This document shows positions 37,617 to 46,371 of a stretch of DNA of 52,936 nt, piece after piece. Source of the stretch: JAUXEH01 sp965602945 (lineage in GTDB: Bacteria; Acidobacteriota; Aminicenantia; Aminicenantales; Aminicenantaceae). Position numbers and translations under genes: made by a program. The stretch lies in contig CBFDBC010000001.1 of the NCBI GenBank assembly GCA_965602945.1, positions 1 through 52,936 on the forward strand. Reading direction: 5' to 3'. Position 1 is the first letter of the stretch; each line of letters starts with the position of its first letter. The notes beneath the pieces are model-generated. The model did not search any database. It saw only the letters and a program-made list of their open reading frames with translations, and had not been told where the DNA came from.

Positions 37617-39912
37617 TCTTGCGGCCCAGGAAGGAGCCCGCGTGGTTGCCGGACAGAGCGGGCTTCCCTATTTCTCGCCTCGAGGAACCCTGGACCTGAT
37701 CGGTACCGATATCGACATCAAGGTCCAAAAAAAAGACCGACTGGACAGGACCTGGGTCCTCTGGGAGGCCGGCCCCCCCGAACAAAGAGATGTCTTCCTG
37801 GGACGGATCCAGGACCGGAATATCACGCATAAGCGCAAAGTATCCCGCGGATTCCCCGGGATGAACCACTCACCCGACATGGACTTCTGTCCGGCCAACC
37901 AGCCATGGGTGACATGGGTGAGTATCCATCAGGGGCAGCACCGCCTCTGTGCTGCCGACCTCCATGCCGGGAGTCTCTGGGATCTTTCTCCGGGAAACAC
38001 ACAGCCTCTGTTTACGCCCAAGCTCCTCTTCGACGGGGAGGGACGGATCTGGGTTTTCTGGGTTGGCCCCGAAGCCGGATTCGACGAGATCCACTACCGC
38101 ACCTATCTTCCGGATCACTGGTCCCGCCCCACCTCCCTAACGCGGACGCCATCCGTCCCCCAGTTTCATCCCTCAGTGGCTCTGAGTGATAGGGGTTACC
38201 CCGCTGTCGCGTGGAGCTCTTTCGACGGGACAGACTATGAGATCTACTACACCGCCTGGACGGGGACGAACTGGCAGGTACGGGAAAATATATCCCGGAA
38301 CCATAACGCATCCGATGGCCAGCCCTCGCTGGTCTTCCTGAACGACCACCAGCCTGCTGTCGCATGGACCCGCGCCGACGCACACGGGACCGATGTCTAT
38401 CTTTCCCTTCGGGAACAGCAGGGCTGGCGGCCGGCGGCCAATGTCTCCCGGGACACGCCCCGCAGCCACTCCCCGTCTCTGGTGTCCCAACATGGGCAGC
38501 TGGCCCTCTCCTGGAAGCAGAGGGACCGCATCTTCCTGAAGCGCCTGGAGCTGCCGCTCCCCCTTGTGCCGCCGGAGACGACACCCCCCGTCCACGCGGC
38601 CTCCCTGGCCGGCCATCTGGACGAGGAAAAATTCATCGGATTCGGCGACAGCATCACATTCGGATCCATGGACGGCCCCGGAATGGGAGTGGGGTATGTC
38701 CCCCGGCTCCAGGCTCTGCTCGTGGACAACTTTTCCGATCCGCTGGTCGTCAACCGGGGGATCCCCGGAGAACCGACCTGGGAAGGGGTCAGCCGGATCA
38801 ACAGTGTCATCGCCATGGAGCTGGGCCTGTACCTGCTGCTGATGGAAGGAACCAACGACATCACCGAATTCGACTACTCTTCAGAAACCACGGAATTCAA
38901 TCTGGAACAGATGATCCTCTCATGCCGGAGTTTCGGTGTGATGCCGTTGATCTCCAGCGTCATCCCCAGGGCTCAGGACCGCTGGGTGGAACCTTACATA
39001 CAGAGGACCCTGAACCTCAACGTAAAAATTCAGGAGCTGGCCCAGCAACTTTCCGTAACCCGGGTGGACAACTATGGTGCCTTTGCGGCCTATCCTCCGG
39101 GATTGGGGGGGCATGAAGCCCTGATCTCGGGAGACAACCTTCATCCCAACGACGCCGGCTACCAGCTCATGGCCGAGACCTGGGAATCGGGCCTCCTGAG
39201 CGTCCCCTTCCCCCCGGTCGACATCCTGGCGGTGAAGAGAGATCGGAACCGCACCGTAACCCTGACATGGGAAAATAACCCGAAGATCCTCGATCCCTCC
39301 AACCTGCAGTTCTTCCGGATCTATCGTCAGGTCAGGGACATCACCGATCTGCACCCCATTGCCGTGGTTCCAGCTTCTCTGTTCAGCTACGTGGACACGA
39401 ATGTCCAGGTGGGCACGAGCTACAGGTATGCGCTGACGGCCATCAACAAACAAGGCGTGGAAAGCCAGGAGTCTCCTCCGGTCGATACCGTCCGGGGGGA
39501 GCCGTTCCCTCCCGTGAATGTAGACACGGAAACGGTTGCAAACAGCAGCTTTCTCTATCGAGAATACATCAACATCGTGGGCTGGGAGGAAAACCCCGGG
39601 AACGAGGGGCAGTTCGTGGTCACTCGATACAGGATCTACCGCAAGCTGGCGTCCGAAAGCGACGTTTTTTTCCGGGTCGTCGGAGAAGTCCCTGCGGGCC
39701 AGAGCGGACACGAATACTGGGACCGCGGCCTCCAGAACCTCGGAGAGGCCTCCCAATACGCCTACGGTGTTTCCGCCCTTGACAGCGATGGAAACGAAAG
39801 CCTGATCAGCACGGATCAGGGCCCGGCAGAGACGGGTTCCTCGACCGATACCCGAGTCCGTTCCCAGAACCGCCGCCCCTCCTCTCGTAACGGCAAGCGG
39901 TCCCTCAGGTAA
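37564..39912 (+). CDS. secreted SGNH/GDSL hydrolase with N-terminal propeller and C-terminal FnIII-like domains
   Basis: 782 aa. Signal peptide 1-21. Residues ~30-340 are propeller-like repeats ('GRIWVFWVGPEAG', 'YPAVAWSSFDGTDYEIYY'). Residues ~355-555 form an SGNH hydrolase: 'GFGDSIT' (nucleophile Ser near 363), 'NRGIPGE' (block II Gly), 'EGTNDI' (block III Asn) and 'DNLHPNDAG' (block V Asp/His, near 524-527). Two FnIII-like domains follow, the second being the module shared with the PKD proteins. The tail is Arg/Ser-rich. It probably removes ester groups from a surface or environmental polysaccharide. The start has AAGG just upstream and lies inside the propeller gene. Confidence 0.87.
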   Translation: MHIKRTYILLIAVLLTIDLAAQEGARVVAGQSGLPYFSPRGTLDLIGTDIDIKVQKKDRLDRTWVLWEAGPPEQRDVFLGRIQDRNITHKRKVSRGFPGMNHSPDMDFCPANQPWVTWVSIHQGQHRLCAADLHAGSLWDLSPGNTQPLFTPKLLFDGEGRIWVFWVGPEAGFDEIHYRTYLPDHWSRPTSLTRTPSVPQFHPSVALSDRGYPAVAWSSFDGTDYEIYYTAWTGTNWQVRENISRNHNASDGQPSLVFLNDHQPAVAWTRADAHGTDVYLSLREQQGWRPAANVSRDTPRSHSPSLVSQHGQLALSWKQRDRIFLKRLELPLPLVPPETTPPVHAASLAGHLDEEKFIGFGDSITFGSMDGPGMGVGYVPRLQALLVDNFSDPLVVNRGIPGEPTWEGVSRINSVIAMELGLYLLLMEGTNDITEFDYSSETTEFNLEQMILSCRSFGVMPLISSVIPRAQDRWVEPYIQRTLNLNVKIQELAQQLSVTRVDNYGAFAAYPPGLGGHEALISGDNLHPNDAGYQLMAETWESGLLSVPFPPVDILAVKRDRNRTVTLTWENNPKILDPSNLQFFRIYRQVRDITDLHPIAVVPASLFSYVDTNVQVGTSYRYALTAINKQGVESQESPPVDTVRGEPFPPVNVDTETVANSSFLYREYINIVGWEENPGNEGQFVVTRYRIYRKLASESDVFFRVVGEVPAGQSGHEYWDRGLQNLGEASQYAYGVSALDSDGNESLISTDQGPAETGSSTDTRVRSQNRRPSSRNGKRSLR

Positions 39913-40052
39913 TCCCTCTCCTCCGAGCTCCGAAGGGCTCAAAAAGCAATTCCAAAACCATGTATATTCGTTGATTCTTAGATCAGTTGGGTAAGTTGAT
40001 AAGGAAGCCGTCCGGAGGCGAGCGGGTATGGGTTCTTCGTGTTTGTCCCAAC
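39913..40052. other. noncoding stretch after the SGNH gene
   Basis: First half of the 256-nt gap between the SGNH and radical SAM genes. No terminator with a T-run, no tRNA, and no ORF with coding character could be seen here. Confidence 0.4.
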
Positions 40053-40081
40053 TTGAATTTCAGGCGGTTTGGAGGTAAGAT
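40053..40081 (+). promoter_or_regulatory. promoter of the radical SAM-epimerase-aminotransferase operon
   Basis: TTGAAT (40053-40058), a 17-nt spacer, TAAGAT (40076-40081). Predicted start near 40088, leader of about 80 nt. Confidence 0.6.
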
Positions 40082-40131
40082 AGCAAGTCGCAGAGCGATC
40101 CCGGCGTCTTTCAGTAACACGCTGGACTTGC

Positions 40132-40188
40132 ATGACAGCACAACAGGCGACCATATACGCTATGCCCTATGAAGATTCTGCTGATTGA
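40132..40188 (+). CDS. possible 18-codon leader ORF overlapping the radical SAM start
   Basis: ATG at 40132 to TGA at 40186-40188, crossing the radical SAM start at 40169 in another frame. The main gene has no ribosome binding site, so terminating ribosomes could reinitiate there. Only a weak GGA precedes this ORF, so it may be chance. Confidence 0.2.
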   Translation: MTAQQATIYAMPYEDSAD

Positions 40189-41575
40189 GCCGCCCTTCGC
40201 CCGTTTTATGGGTTTTTATCGTTACTTCTTCCCTTTCAGCCTTTCCTCACTTTCCGCGTATCTCAAGCCCCAGGGTCACCAGACACTCATCTACGATGCC
40301 GACCATGCCGGCCACCCGGTCGACATGACGTCTCAGGAGCTTCTGGACGCGTTCCCCCTTTATCTGGAGGGTTATCAGAATCCGGAGCATCCGGTCTGGC
40401 TGGAGGCCGAGGAAGTCATGAGAGAGTTCCGTCCGGATCTCATCGGCCTCACCTATCTATCCACCAAGAAAGGCGCCGTAGAGGTCCTGACCCGGATAGC
40501 CAAACGCCTGTTTCCCGGCGTGCCGGTGGTTCTGGGCGGATCGCATGCTTCGTTCCTGCCTGAGTCATCGCTGGAACAGACCGGGGCCGACTTCGTGGTG
40601 ATCGGAGAGGGAGAAGAAACTCTCTCGGAGCTCATCCGCCATATCGAAACCGGTGACACTGACTATTCGAATATCCCCGGGCTGGCATTTCGGCACCCGT
40701 CCGGATCCATCGCCAAGACCGCACCCCGGCCGTTGATTAACGACCTTGACTCGCTGCCCATCCCGGACAGGGAATCGCTTCACCGCCTGGACAGCTACCG
40801 CAGCGACGATATGGGCATGATCATGACCAGCCGGGGCTGCCCTTTCAGCTGCACCTTCTGCTCCAGCCTTTGGGGACAGCGTGTCCGTCATCGCTCCATA
40901 CCCAACATCCTCTCCGAGATCCGGTACCTGCATGAGCGTTTCGGGACCCGGAACATCTACTTCAAGGACGACACCTTCACAGCCGATCGCAACTGGGTTC
41001 TTGCCTTCTGTGAGGCTCTCAAGAAGATGAACCTCCCTATCAGCTGGGAATGCCTCACCCGTATCGAGCTGGTGAGCGAGGACCTGGTCCTGCGCATGCG
41101 CGAGGCCGGGATGTTCAACCTCAAGATCGGCATCGAAACCGGAAGCGAGCGTCTCCTGCGCGCCACAAACAAAAAGATCTCCCTCGATCAGATCAAGCGG
41201 GGGGCCGCGGTCCTCAACCGGATGGGACAGAAGTGGTCCGCCTTTTTCATGCTGGGCTACCCGGACGAGACCGAGGAGGAGATCAGGATGAGCTGGCAGC
41301 TGATCGAAGAGATCCGGCCCACCTACGTTTCCATGAGCATTCTGGCACCCTATCCCGGCTGCTCCACCTATTACGAGCTGCTCGACAGCGGGGAGTTGGG
41401 AGAGGACACAGACTGGAACCTGTATGATCCCTTCAGCCTGAACGCCAACGCCAGCCAGGTCATAGCCCCGGAGCGCTTCCGGGAACTGGCCAAACAGACC
41501 ATGGCCTTGGTTGATGCATACAATTTAAATTCCCGGCAGGATTCACCCGGAATCAACAAAATCGAAAAAGAATGA
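40169..41575 (+). CDS. B12-binding-domain radical SAM protein
   Basis: 468 aa. 'MKILLIEPPFARF' opens the cobalamin-binding-type domain, with 'LIGLTYLSTKKGA', 'PVVLGGSHASFLPE' and 'VVIGEGEETL'. The core has 'CPFSCTFC' (cysteines near 224, 228 and 231), 'YFKDDTFTADRNWV' and 'KIGIETGSERLL'. The tail includes 'ILAPYPGCSTYYELL'. Same architecture as the three proteins encoded at 21.4-26.4 kb. It is followed 7 nt later by an epimerase and then a DegT aminotransferase, so a nucleotide sugar or its lipid-linked form is the likely substrate (inference). Confidence 0.87.
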   Translation: MKILLIEPPFARFMGFYRYFFPFSLSSLSAYLKPQGHQTLIYDADHAGHPVDMTSQELLDAFPLYLEGYQNPEHPVWLEAEEVMREFRPDLIGLTYLSTKKGAVEVLTRIAKRLFPGVPVVLGGSHASFLPESSLEQTGADFVVIGEGEETLSELIRHIETGDTDYSNIPGLAFRHPSGSIAKTAPRPLINDLDSLPIPDRESLHRLDSYRSDDMGMIMTSRGCPFSCTFCSSLWGQRVRHRSIPNILSEIRYLHERFGTRNIYFKDDTFTADRNWVLAFCEALKKMNLPISWECLTRIELVSEDLVLRMREAGMFNLKIGIETGSERLLRATNKKISLDQIKRGAAVLNRMGQKWSAFFMLGYPDETEEEIRMSWQLIEEIRPTYVSMSILAPYPGCSTYYELLDSGELGEDTDWNLYDPFSLNANASQVIAPERFRELAKQTMALVDAYNLNSRQDSPGINKIEKE

Positions 41576-41582
41576 GGTCAAA

Positions 41583-42575
41583 ATGAGCAAAGGGCCCAAC
41601 GGCAAGCGTGTACTGGTGACCGGAGGCGCCGGTTACATAGGAAGCATCCTGGTCGATCGGCTGTTGAACGACGGCTACAAGGTCATCATCCTGGATAAAC
41701 TGATGTTCGGCGTGGAACCGCTCAAACACTTCCTCAAGGATCCCAATCCCAACCTGGCGGTCATTGTCGGGGATATACAGAACGAAGATGACGTGAAGCG
41801 TTCGTTGGAGGATGCGGATGCGGTCATCCACCTGGCGGCCATCGTGGGAGACCCCGCCTGCGCCGCCGACTCGGATCTGGCCGTCAACGTGAATTTCAAC
41901 GCCACCGTCCGGCTCGCGGACCTGTGCAAAAGAAGTAAGATCAGGCGCTTTGTCTTCGCCTCGACCTGCAGTGTCTATGGAGCCGGGAGGACCGAAACTC
42001 TGGATGAGGATGCGGTGGTCAACCCGGTCTCTCTGTACGCCGAGACCCGGCTCTACGGAGAGAGGGGCATCCTCTCTCTGGCTGATAAGACATTCTCACC
42101 CGTGCTGCTCAGGCTGGGAACCATCTTCGGTCTGTCTCCGCGCATGCGGTTCGATATCATCATCAACTATCTGACGCAGAAGGCCATGCTGGAAAAGAAG
42201 ATCTCCATTTTTGGCGGGGACCAGTGGCGGCCGCTCCTGCATGTGGCGGATGCGGCCCGGGCTTTTCAGGTGGCCATGGAAAGCCCCCTGGAAAAGGTCG
42301 ACAAACAGATCTTTAACGTGGGGCTGGCTAACCTCCAGATCAAAGAAATCGGCGACATCATCCAGAAGAACATCCCTGAGGCGGAGGTACTGACCCTGGA
42401 CAAGTTCGACGACAAGAGGAGTTATAATGTCTCTTTCGAGAAGATGCGGACCATCCTGGAATTCAAGGCGGAACGCTCCATTGAAAACGGCATTAGAGAG
42501 ATCGTCGAGGCGCTGAAAAGCGGAGTGATCTCCAACCCCACGGACAAGATCTACTACAACCATTACGCCTGTTGA
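41583..42575 (+). CDS. NAD-dependent epimerase/dehydratase with YxxxR in place of YxxxK
   Basis: 330 aa extended SDR. 'RVLVTGGAGYIGSILVDRLL' is the cofactor loop, 'HLAAIVGDPACAAD' follows, 'ASTCSVYG' carries the catalytic Ser/Thr region. The active-site segment 'LYAETRLYGE' has Tyr152 but Arg156 where Lys is expected. 'LHVADAARAF' and the C-terminal part match nucleotide-sugar epimerases. With the downstream DegT protein it could make a 3- or 4-amino sugar. The Arg may keep a positive charge for the NAD ribose, or reduce activity; this is not known. Confidence 0.86.
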   Translation: MSKGPNGKRVLVTGGAGYIGSILVDRLLNDGYKVIILDKLMFGVEPLKHFLKDPNPNLAVIVGDIQNEDDVKRSLEDADAVIHLAAIVGDPACAADSDLAVNVNFNATVRLADLCKRSKIRRFVFASTCSVYGAGRTETLDEDAVVNPVSLYAETRLYGERGILSLADKTFSPVLLRLGTIFGLSPRMRFDIIINYLTQKAMLEKKISIFGGDQWRPLLHVADAARAFQVAMESPLEKVDKQIFNVGLANLQIKEIGDIIQKNIPEAEVLTLDKFDDKRSYNVSFEKMRTILEFKAERSIENGIREIVEALKSGVISNPTDKIYYNHYAC

Positions 42576-42577
42576 AC

Positions 42578-43726
42578 ATGCGAAAATCCTACCTTAAGTT
42601 CTCCTTTCCCCATATCACGCAGGTCGAGATCGACGCTGTGGTCAGAGTCTTGAAATCCGGATGGCTGACATCCGGAGAACAGGCTGGCCTGTTCGAAGAG
42701 GGGATGGCGGCCTACACGCAGGCCCGGCATGCGGTGGCGGTGTCATCGGGGACCGCGGCCCTGTTTCTCTCCCTTCTGGTCGAGGGTGTCCAGCCGGGTG
42801 ACGAGGTGATAACGACGCCTTTCACGTTTGTCTCCACTGCCAACGTCATCCACCACCTGGGAGCCAGGCCGGTCTTTGTGGACATCGAGGAAGACACCTA
42901 CAACATCGATCCCGAGCGGATCGAACGGGCCATTTCCCCGAAAACCAGGGCCATACTTCCCGTGCATTACTCGGGACAGCCCTGCGACATGCGGCGCATC
43001 ATGGCGATCGCCCGCCGCCATAAGCTCCGGGTCGTGGAAGATGCCGCCCACGCCCTGGGTGCCGTATACTCGGGCAAAATGGTGGGCGGCCTGGGCAACC
43101 TGACCTGTTTCAGCCTGTTTCCCACCAAGAACATCACCACGGGGGAAGGCGGGGTCATCACCCTGAACAACTCTGACAAGGCGCAGCGGTTGAGGCGGCT
43201 GCGCCTGCACGGAATGAGCAAGGACGGCTGGAAACGGTACAAGAAAGAAGGATCCTGGTACTATGAGATCCACGAACCGGGCTACAAATACAATCTCTCG
43301 GACATAAACGCGGCTCTGGGTGTGGCTCAGCTGGGCAAGATCGAGGCATTGAACGACAAAAGGACGCGGCTGGCACTCTCCTATCAGAAGAAACTCGGGA
43401 GGATCCCCGGGATCAAGACGCTCGCTCTCAAGCCGGGGATAAAAAGCTCCTGGCACATCTTTCCCATCCATGTGGATGCGGATGTCCTGGGGATCGACCG
43501 CAACCGGCTGGTCAAGGAGCTCTACCTCAGGAATATCGGCACCAGTGTCCACTTCATCCCCTGCCACCTGCAGCCCTTTTATCAGGAGCAATACGGGTAT
43601 AAAAGAGGAGATTTCCCCACTACAGAGAGAGTCTACTCCGGGATCGTCTCACTGCCGCTTTTCCCCGGGATGATCCAGAACGATATCAACGATGTGGTAG
43701 CCGCTATTCAAGATTCGATCCCGTGA
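42578..43726 (+). CDS. DegT/DnrJ/EryC1/StrS-type PLP aminotransferase
   Basis: 382 aa. 'SGTAALFLSLLVEGVQPGDEVITTPFTF', shown here in its two halves, forms the PLP phosphate and ring pocket. 'EDAAHALGAVYSGK' gives the PLP-binding Asp, and 'FPTKNITTGEGG' holds the Schiff-base Lys (near residue 184). 'HEPGYKYNLSDINAALG' is the family's C-terminal marker. It transfers an amino group to a keto-sugar nucleotide, probably the product of the epimerase/dehydratase just before it. The ATG at 42578 follows the epimerase TGA by 2 nt; a TTG at 42572 overlaps that stop. Confidence 0.93.
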   Translation: MRKSYLKFSFPHITQVEIDAVVRVLKSGWLTSGEQAGLFEEGMAAYTQARHAVAVSSGTAALFLSLLVEGVQPGDEVITTPFTFVSTANVIHHLGARPVFVDIEEDTYNIDPERIERAISPKTRAILPVHYSGQPCDMRRIMAIARRHKLRVVEDAAHALGAVYSGKMVGGLGNLTCFSLFPTKNITTGEGGVITLNNSDKAQRLRRLRLHGMSKDGWKRYKKEGSWYYEIHEPGYKYNLSDINAALGVAQLGKIEALNDKRTRLALSYQKKLGRIPGIKTLALKPGIKSSWHIFPIHVDADVLGIDRNRLVKELYLRNIGTSVHFIPCHLQPFYQEQYGYKRGDFPTTERVYSGIVSLPLFPGMIQNDINDVVAAIQDSIP

Positions 43727-43756
43727 TATCACCCCGGATTTCACCCCTGACGATGA

Positions 43757-43786
43757 TTGACAGAAAACGGGTTCGATAGCTAAAGT
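43757..43786 (+). promoter_or_regulatory. promoter of the plus-strand PKD gene
   Basis: TTGACA (43757-43762), an 18-nt spacer, TAAAGT (43781-43786). A GAGG ribosome binding site lies at 43797-43800, 9 nt before the ATG. Confidence 0.6.
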
Positions 43787-43809
43787 AAAGAAGAAAGAGG
43801 AATGGAAAC

Positions 43810-46323
43810 ATGAAAACTGCAAAATACCTCATGCTTTTGAGCTTGATCATCACTCTTGGACTTCCCGGCCTGCTTCCCGGCCAGGGACAGATAAATATCT
43901 CCAACACCGCCAAGCAGTCGGAGCTGCCGGCCGTGATCGCGCGGCCCAACGGTGAGATCATGGTGGTCTGGAGCGAAGGGGACCACTTCAACGCCAATGC
44001 GGTCATCCACTTCAGAGTGTACAAACCGGGCTCGGGCTGGACACCGAACCAGGTCGCCGTTCCCAGGCGATTTTCCTCGGCCTTTCCCCAGCTGGCGGTG
44101 GACAGCGCCGGCAATGTGCACATGACCTACATGGACGGCGCCTCCTCCTACCACAGGGAGATATTCTACGCGAAATACGTCAACGGAAACTGGACGACCC
44201 CCGAGATGATATTCGAGAGCCCACAGCTCAACTCCACCTGGCCCCGGATCGATGTGGAGGGCAACAGGATCTACATCCTCTGGTGCCACAACTACACCCC
44301 CCCCAAGGACGAGATCCGGCAGAGGATGGACATCTATCTCCAGGAAAAGACCGACGGAGGCTCCTGGCCCAGCACGCCCCAAAATGTATCCCATACGTCC
44401 GGGGGGGTCTCGGTGCACTGCTGGCTGGACGTGAGACAAGGGAATGTCTATGCGGCCTGGATGGACGACTCCCACAATCAAGCCAACTGGAACATCTATT
44501 ACAACGAGCGCATAAACGGCTATTGGGGAAATACCGTGCATGTCAGTCCCGGATGGAACCAGTACACCCCCTGCGTGGAGGCGGACGGCTCCGGCAAGGT
44601 CCATTTGATCTACTCCAACAAGGGGAACCCGGTCTGGTATCACAGCAAGTCGGGAGGAGCCTGGTCGGGGCCCAAAGAGATCAACACGGCCAGGACATCC
44701 TACGCCAGCATGCTGTACATGAAATACAGCCACGGTATGCTCCATGGAGTCTGGCGCCAGCGGGACAGCGACGGCGATTGCATGTACTTCGCCAACGGGA
44801 CGACCGGAGGGCAGTGGAACGAACCCATCAAGGTCTCACATGGGGGAGCATCCGAATACCCCGGGCTGGCTGTGGGCAAAGACGGCAAGGTCCACATCGT
44901 GTGGAGCGATACAGGAAAAGGCGGAAACCGGGACATCTTCTATGTGCGGGTCGATCAGGTCACCAGCTTCCCCGTGGCCAGCTTCACCGCCCAGCCCACC
45001 CAGGGAAATCCTCCGCTGCAGGTGAGCTTCGATGCCTCGGCATCCTATGACCCCGACGGGAGCATCGTCAGCTACCAGTGGGATTTCGGAGATGGAAACA
45101 AGTCGAACGGCATTCAGTATGTACACACCTACACAAAACTTGGCACCCACATCGCCACCCTGACGGTGGTGGATGACGAGAAGCAGAGCTCTACCGGCTC
45201 CCAACAGATCGTGGTGGGAACTCCCCCGGTGGCCCAATTTACCGCAAACCCCTCTTCAGGCCCCTCCCCCCTGAACGTCAAATTCGATGCGTCCGCCTCC
45301 TCAGACCCGGACGGAACCATCGTATCCTACAGCTGGATCTTCGGAGACGGCACCAGCGGAACAGGTAAACAGGTCTCACACACCTATACCAACAACGTCA
45401 ACCGCATCGCGTCCCTGACCGTCAAGGACAATCACGGACTGACCGCCACCGCCTCGACGGAGATCAAGGTCTCCAAGGGACCGGCCGCCACCTTCAAGGT
45501 GAAACCCAAACAGGGCCCCGCACCGCTGACCGTGAAATTCGACGCCTCCAAGTCCAAGCCGTCCAACCGGCAGACGGGGAGGATCGTGAGTTACGAATGG
45601 GACTTCGATGACGGTTCCAAGGCCTATGGGGCCAAAGTCTCCCACAAGTTTAACAAGGCCGGACTGTATTCGGTCACCATGGAGATCACCGACAACCTGG
45701 GCGCCAAGGATTCCTCCGTTGTGGACATCATCGCCTATTCCAAGCCCTCGGCCTCCTTCACCGCCTCGACGACGGAAGGAGTCACTCCCTTAAAGATCGA
45801 TTTCAATGCGTCGGGTTCTTACGACGAAGACGGGAAGATCACTTCCTATAAATGGACCTTCGGCGACGGCACCAGCGGCACGGGCAAGATCGTATCCCAC
45901 ACCTACACCAAAGGCGGGAACCCGATGGTCACGCTGACGGTCCAGGATAACCACGGCTGGACGGACTCGGCCTCCAAAACCCTGAAGATCATCGAAAGGC
46001 CCTACCCCCCGCACAACCTGAGCGTCAAGAAGATCGCCCAGCGGGGCCCCTTCTTCTCGAATTACCTTAACATCCTGGAATGGAAGGATAGCGGCAAGAA
46101 CAGGGGCAAGATCAAGACCGTCAAGTTCCTGATCTTCAGGAAGGACAAGTCGTCACCCCAGGGATTTGTCTATCAAGCGACGGTCGATGCCAACACATTG
46201 ATCTATGAAGATGTAACCGTGACCAGCGCGGAGGATCAGAACAATTATATGTACGGCATCCGAGCCGTGGATGCCGCCGGCCGGGAGAGCGATATGCGAA
46301 CCATCGATCCCGGCAATCAGTAA
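43810..46323 (+). CDS. secreted PKD-repeat protein with N-terminal propeller
   Basis: 837 aa. Signal peptide about 1-26. Residues ~30-385 are sialidase-like propeller repeats ('SAGNVHMTYMDG', 'GKVHLIYSNKG', 'GKVHIVWSDTG'). Four PKD domains follow from about 387 to 735, each with 'FDAS', 'DPDG', 'SYxWDFGDG' and 'HTYT'. A C-terminal FnIII-like module (about 735-832) ends the protein. PKD domains usually mediate protein or carbohydrate contacts outside the cell. It converges on a paralogue on the other strand. No hydrolase motif is seen. Confidence 0.9.
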   Translation: MKTAKYLMLLSLIITLGLPGLLPGQGQINISNTAKQSELPAVIARPNGEIMVVWSEGDHFNANAVIHFRVYKPGSGWTPNQVAVPRRFSSAFPQLAVDSAGNVHMTYMDGASSYHREIFYAKYVNGNWTTPEMIFESPQLNSTWPRIDVEGNRIYILWCHNYTPPKDEIRQRMDIYLQEKTDGGSWPSTPQNVSHTSGGVSVHCWLDVRQGNVYAAWMDDSHNQANWNIYYNERINGYWGNTVHVSPGWNQYTPCVEADGSGKVHLIYSNKGNPVWYHSKSGGAWSGPKEINTARTSYASMLYMKYSHGMLHGVWRQRDSDGDCMYFANGTTGGQWNEPIKVSHGGASEYPGLAVGKDGKVHIVWSDTGKGGNRDIFYVRVDQVTSFPVASFTAQPTQGNPPLQVSFDASASYDPDGSIVSYQWDFGDGNKSNGIQYVHTYTKLGTHIATLTVVDDEKQSSTGSQQIVVGTPPVAQFTANPSSGPSPLNVKFDASASSDPDGTIVSYSWIFGDGTSGTGKQVSHTYTNNVNRIASLTVKDNHGLTATASTEIKVSKGPAATFKVKPKQGPAPLTVKFDASKSKPSNRQTGRIVSYEWDFDDGSKAYGAKVSHKFNKAGLYSVTMEITDNLGAKDSSVVDIIAYSKPSASFTASTTEGVTPLKIDFNASGSYDEDGKITSYKWTFGDGTSGTGKIVSHTYTKGGNPMVTLTVQDNHGWTDSASKTLKIIERPYPPHNLSVKKIAQRGPFFSNYLNILEWKDSGKNRGKIKTVKFLIFRKDKSSPQGFVYQATVDANTLIYEDVTVTSAEDQNNYMYGIRAVDAAGRESDMRTIDPGNQ

Positions 46324-46371
46324 GCAGAAGCCCGGCGGCAGGCCATTCAGATCCCGAAGTCCGGACGATCC
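46324..46371. other. gap between the convergent PKD genes
   Basis: The 48 nt between the two stops hold no clear bidirectional terminator; the sequence is GC-rich and has no T-run. Confidence 0.4.

Noticed and set aside
39913..40168. Possible tRNA or structured RNA in the 256-nt gap
   Set aside because: I could not build a cloverleaf or a strong conserved stem, and a promoter occupies the second half.
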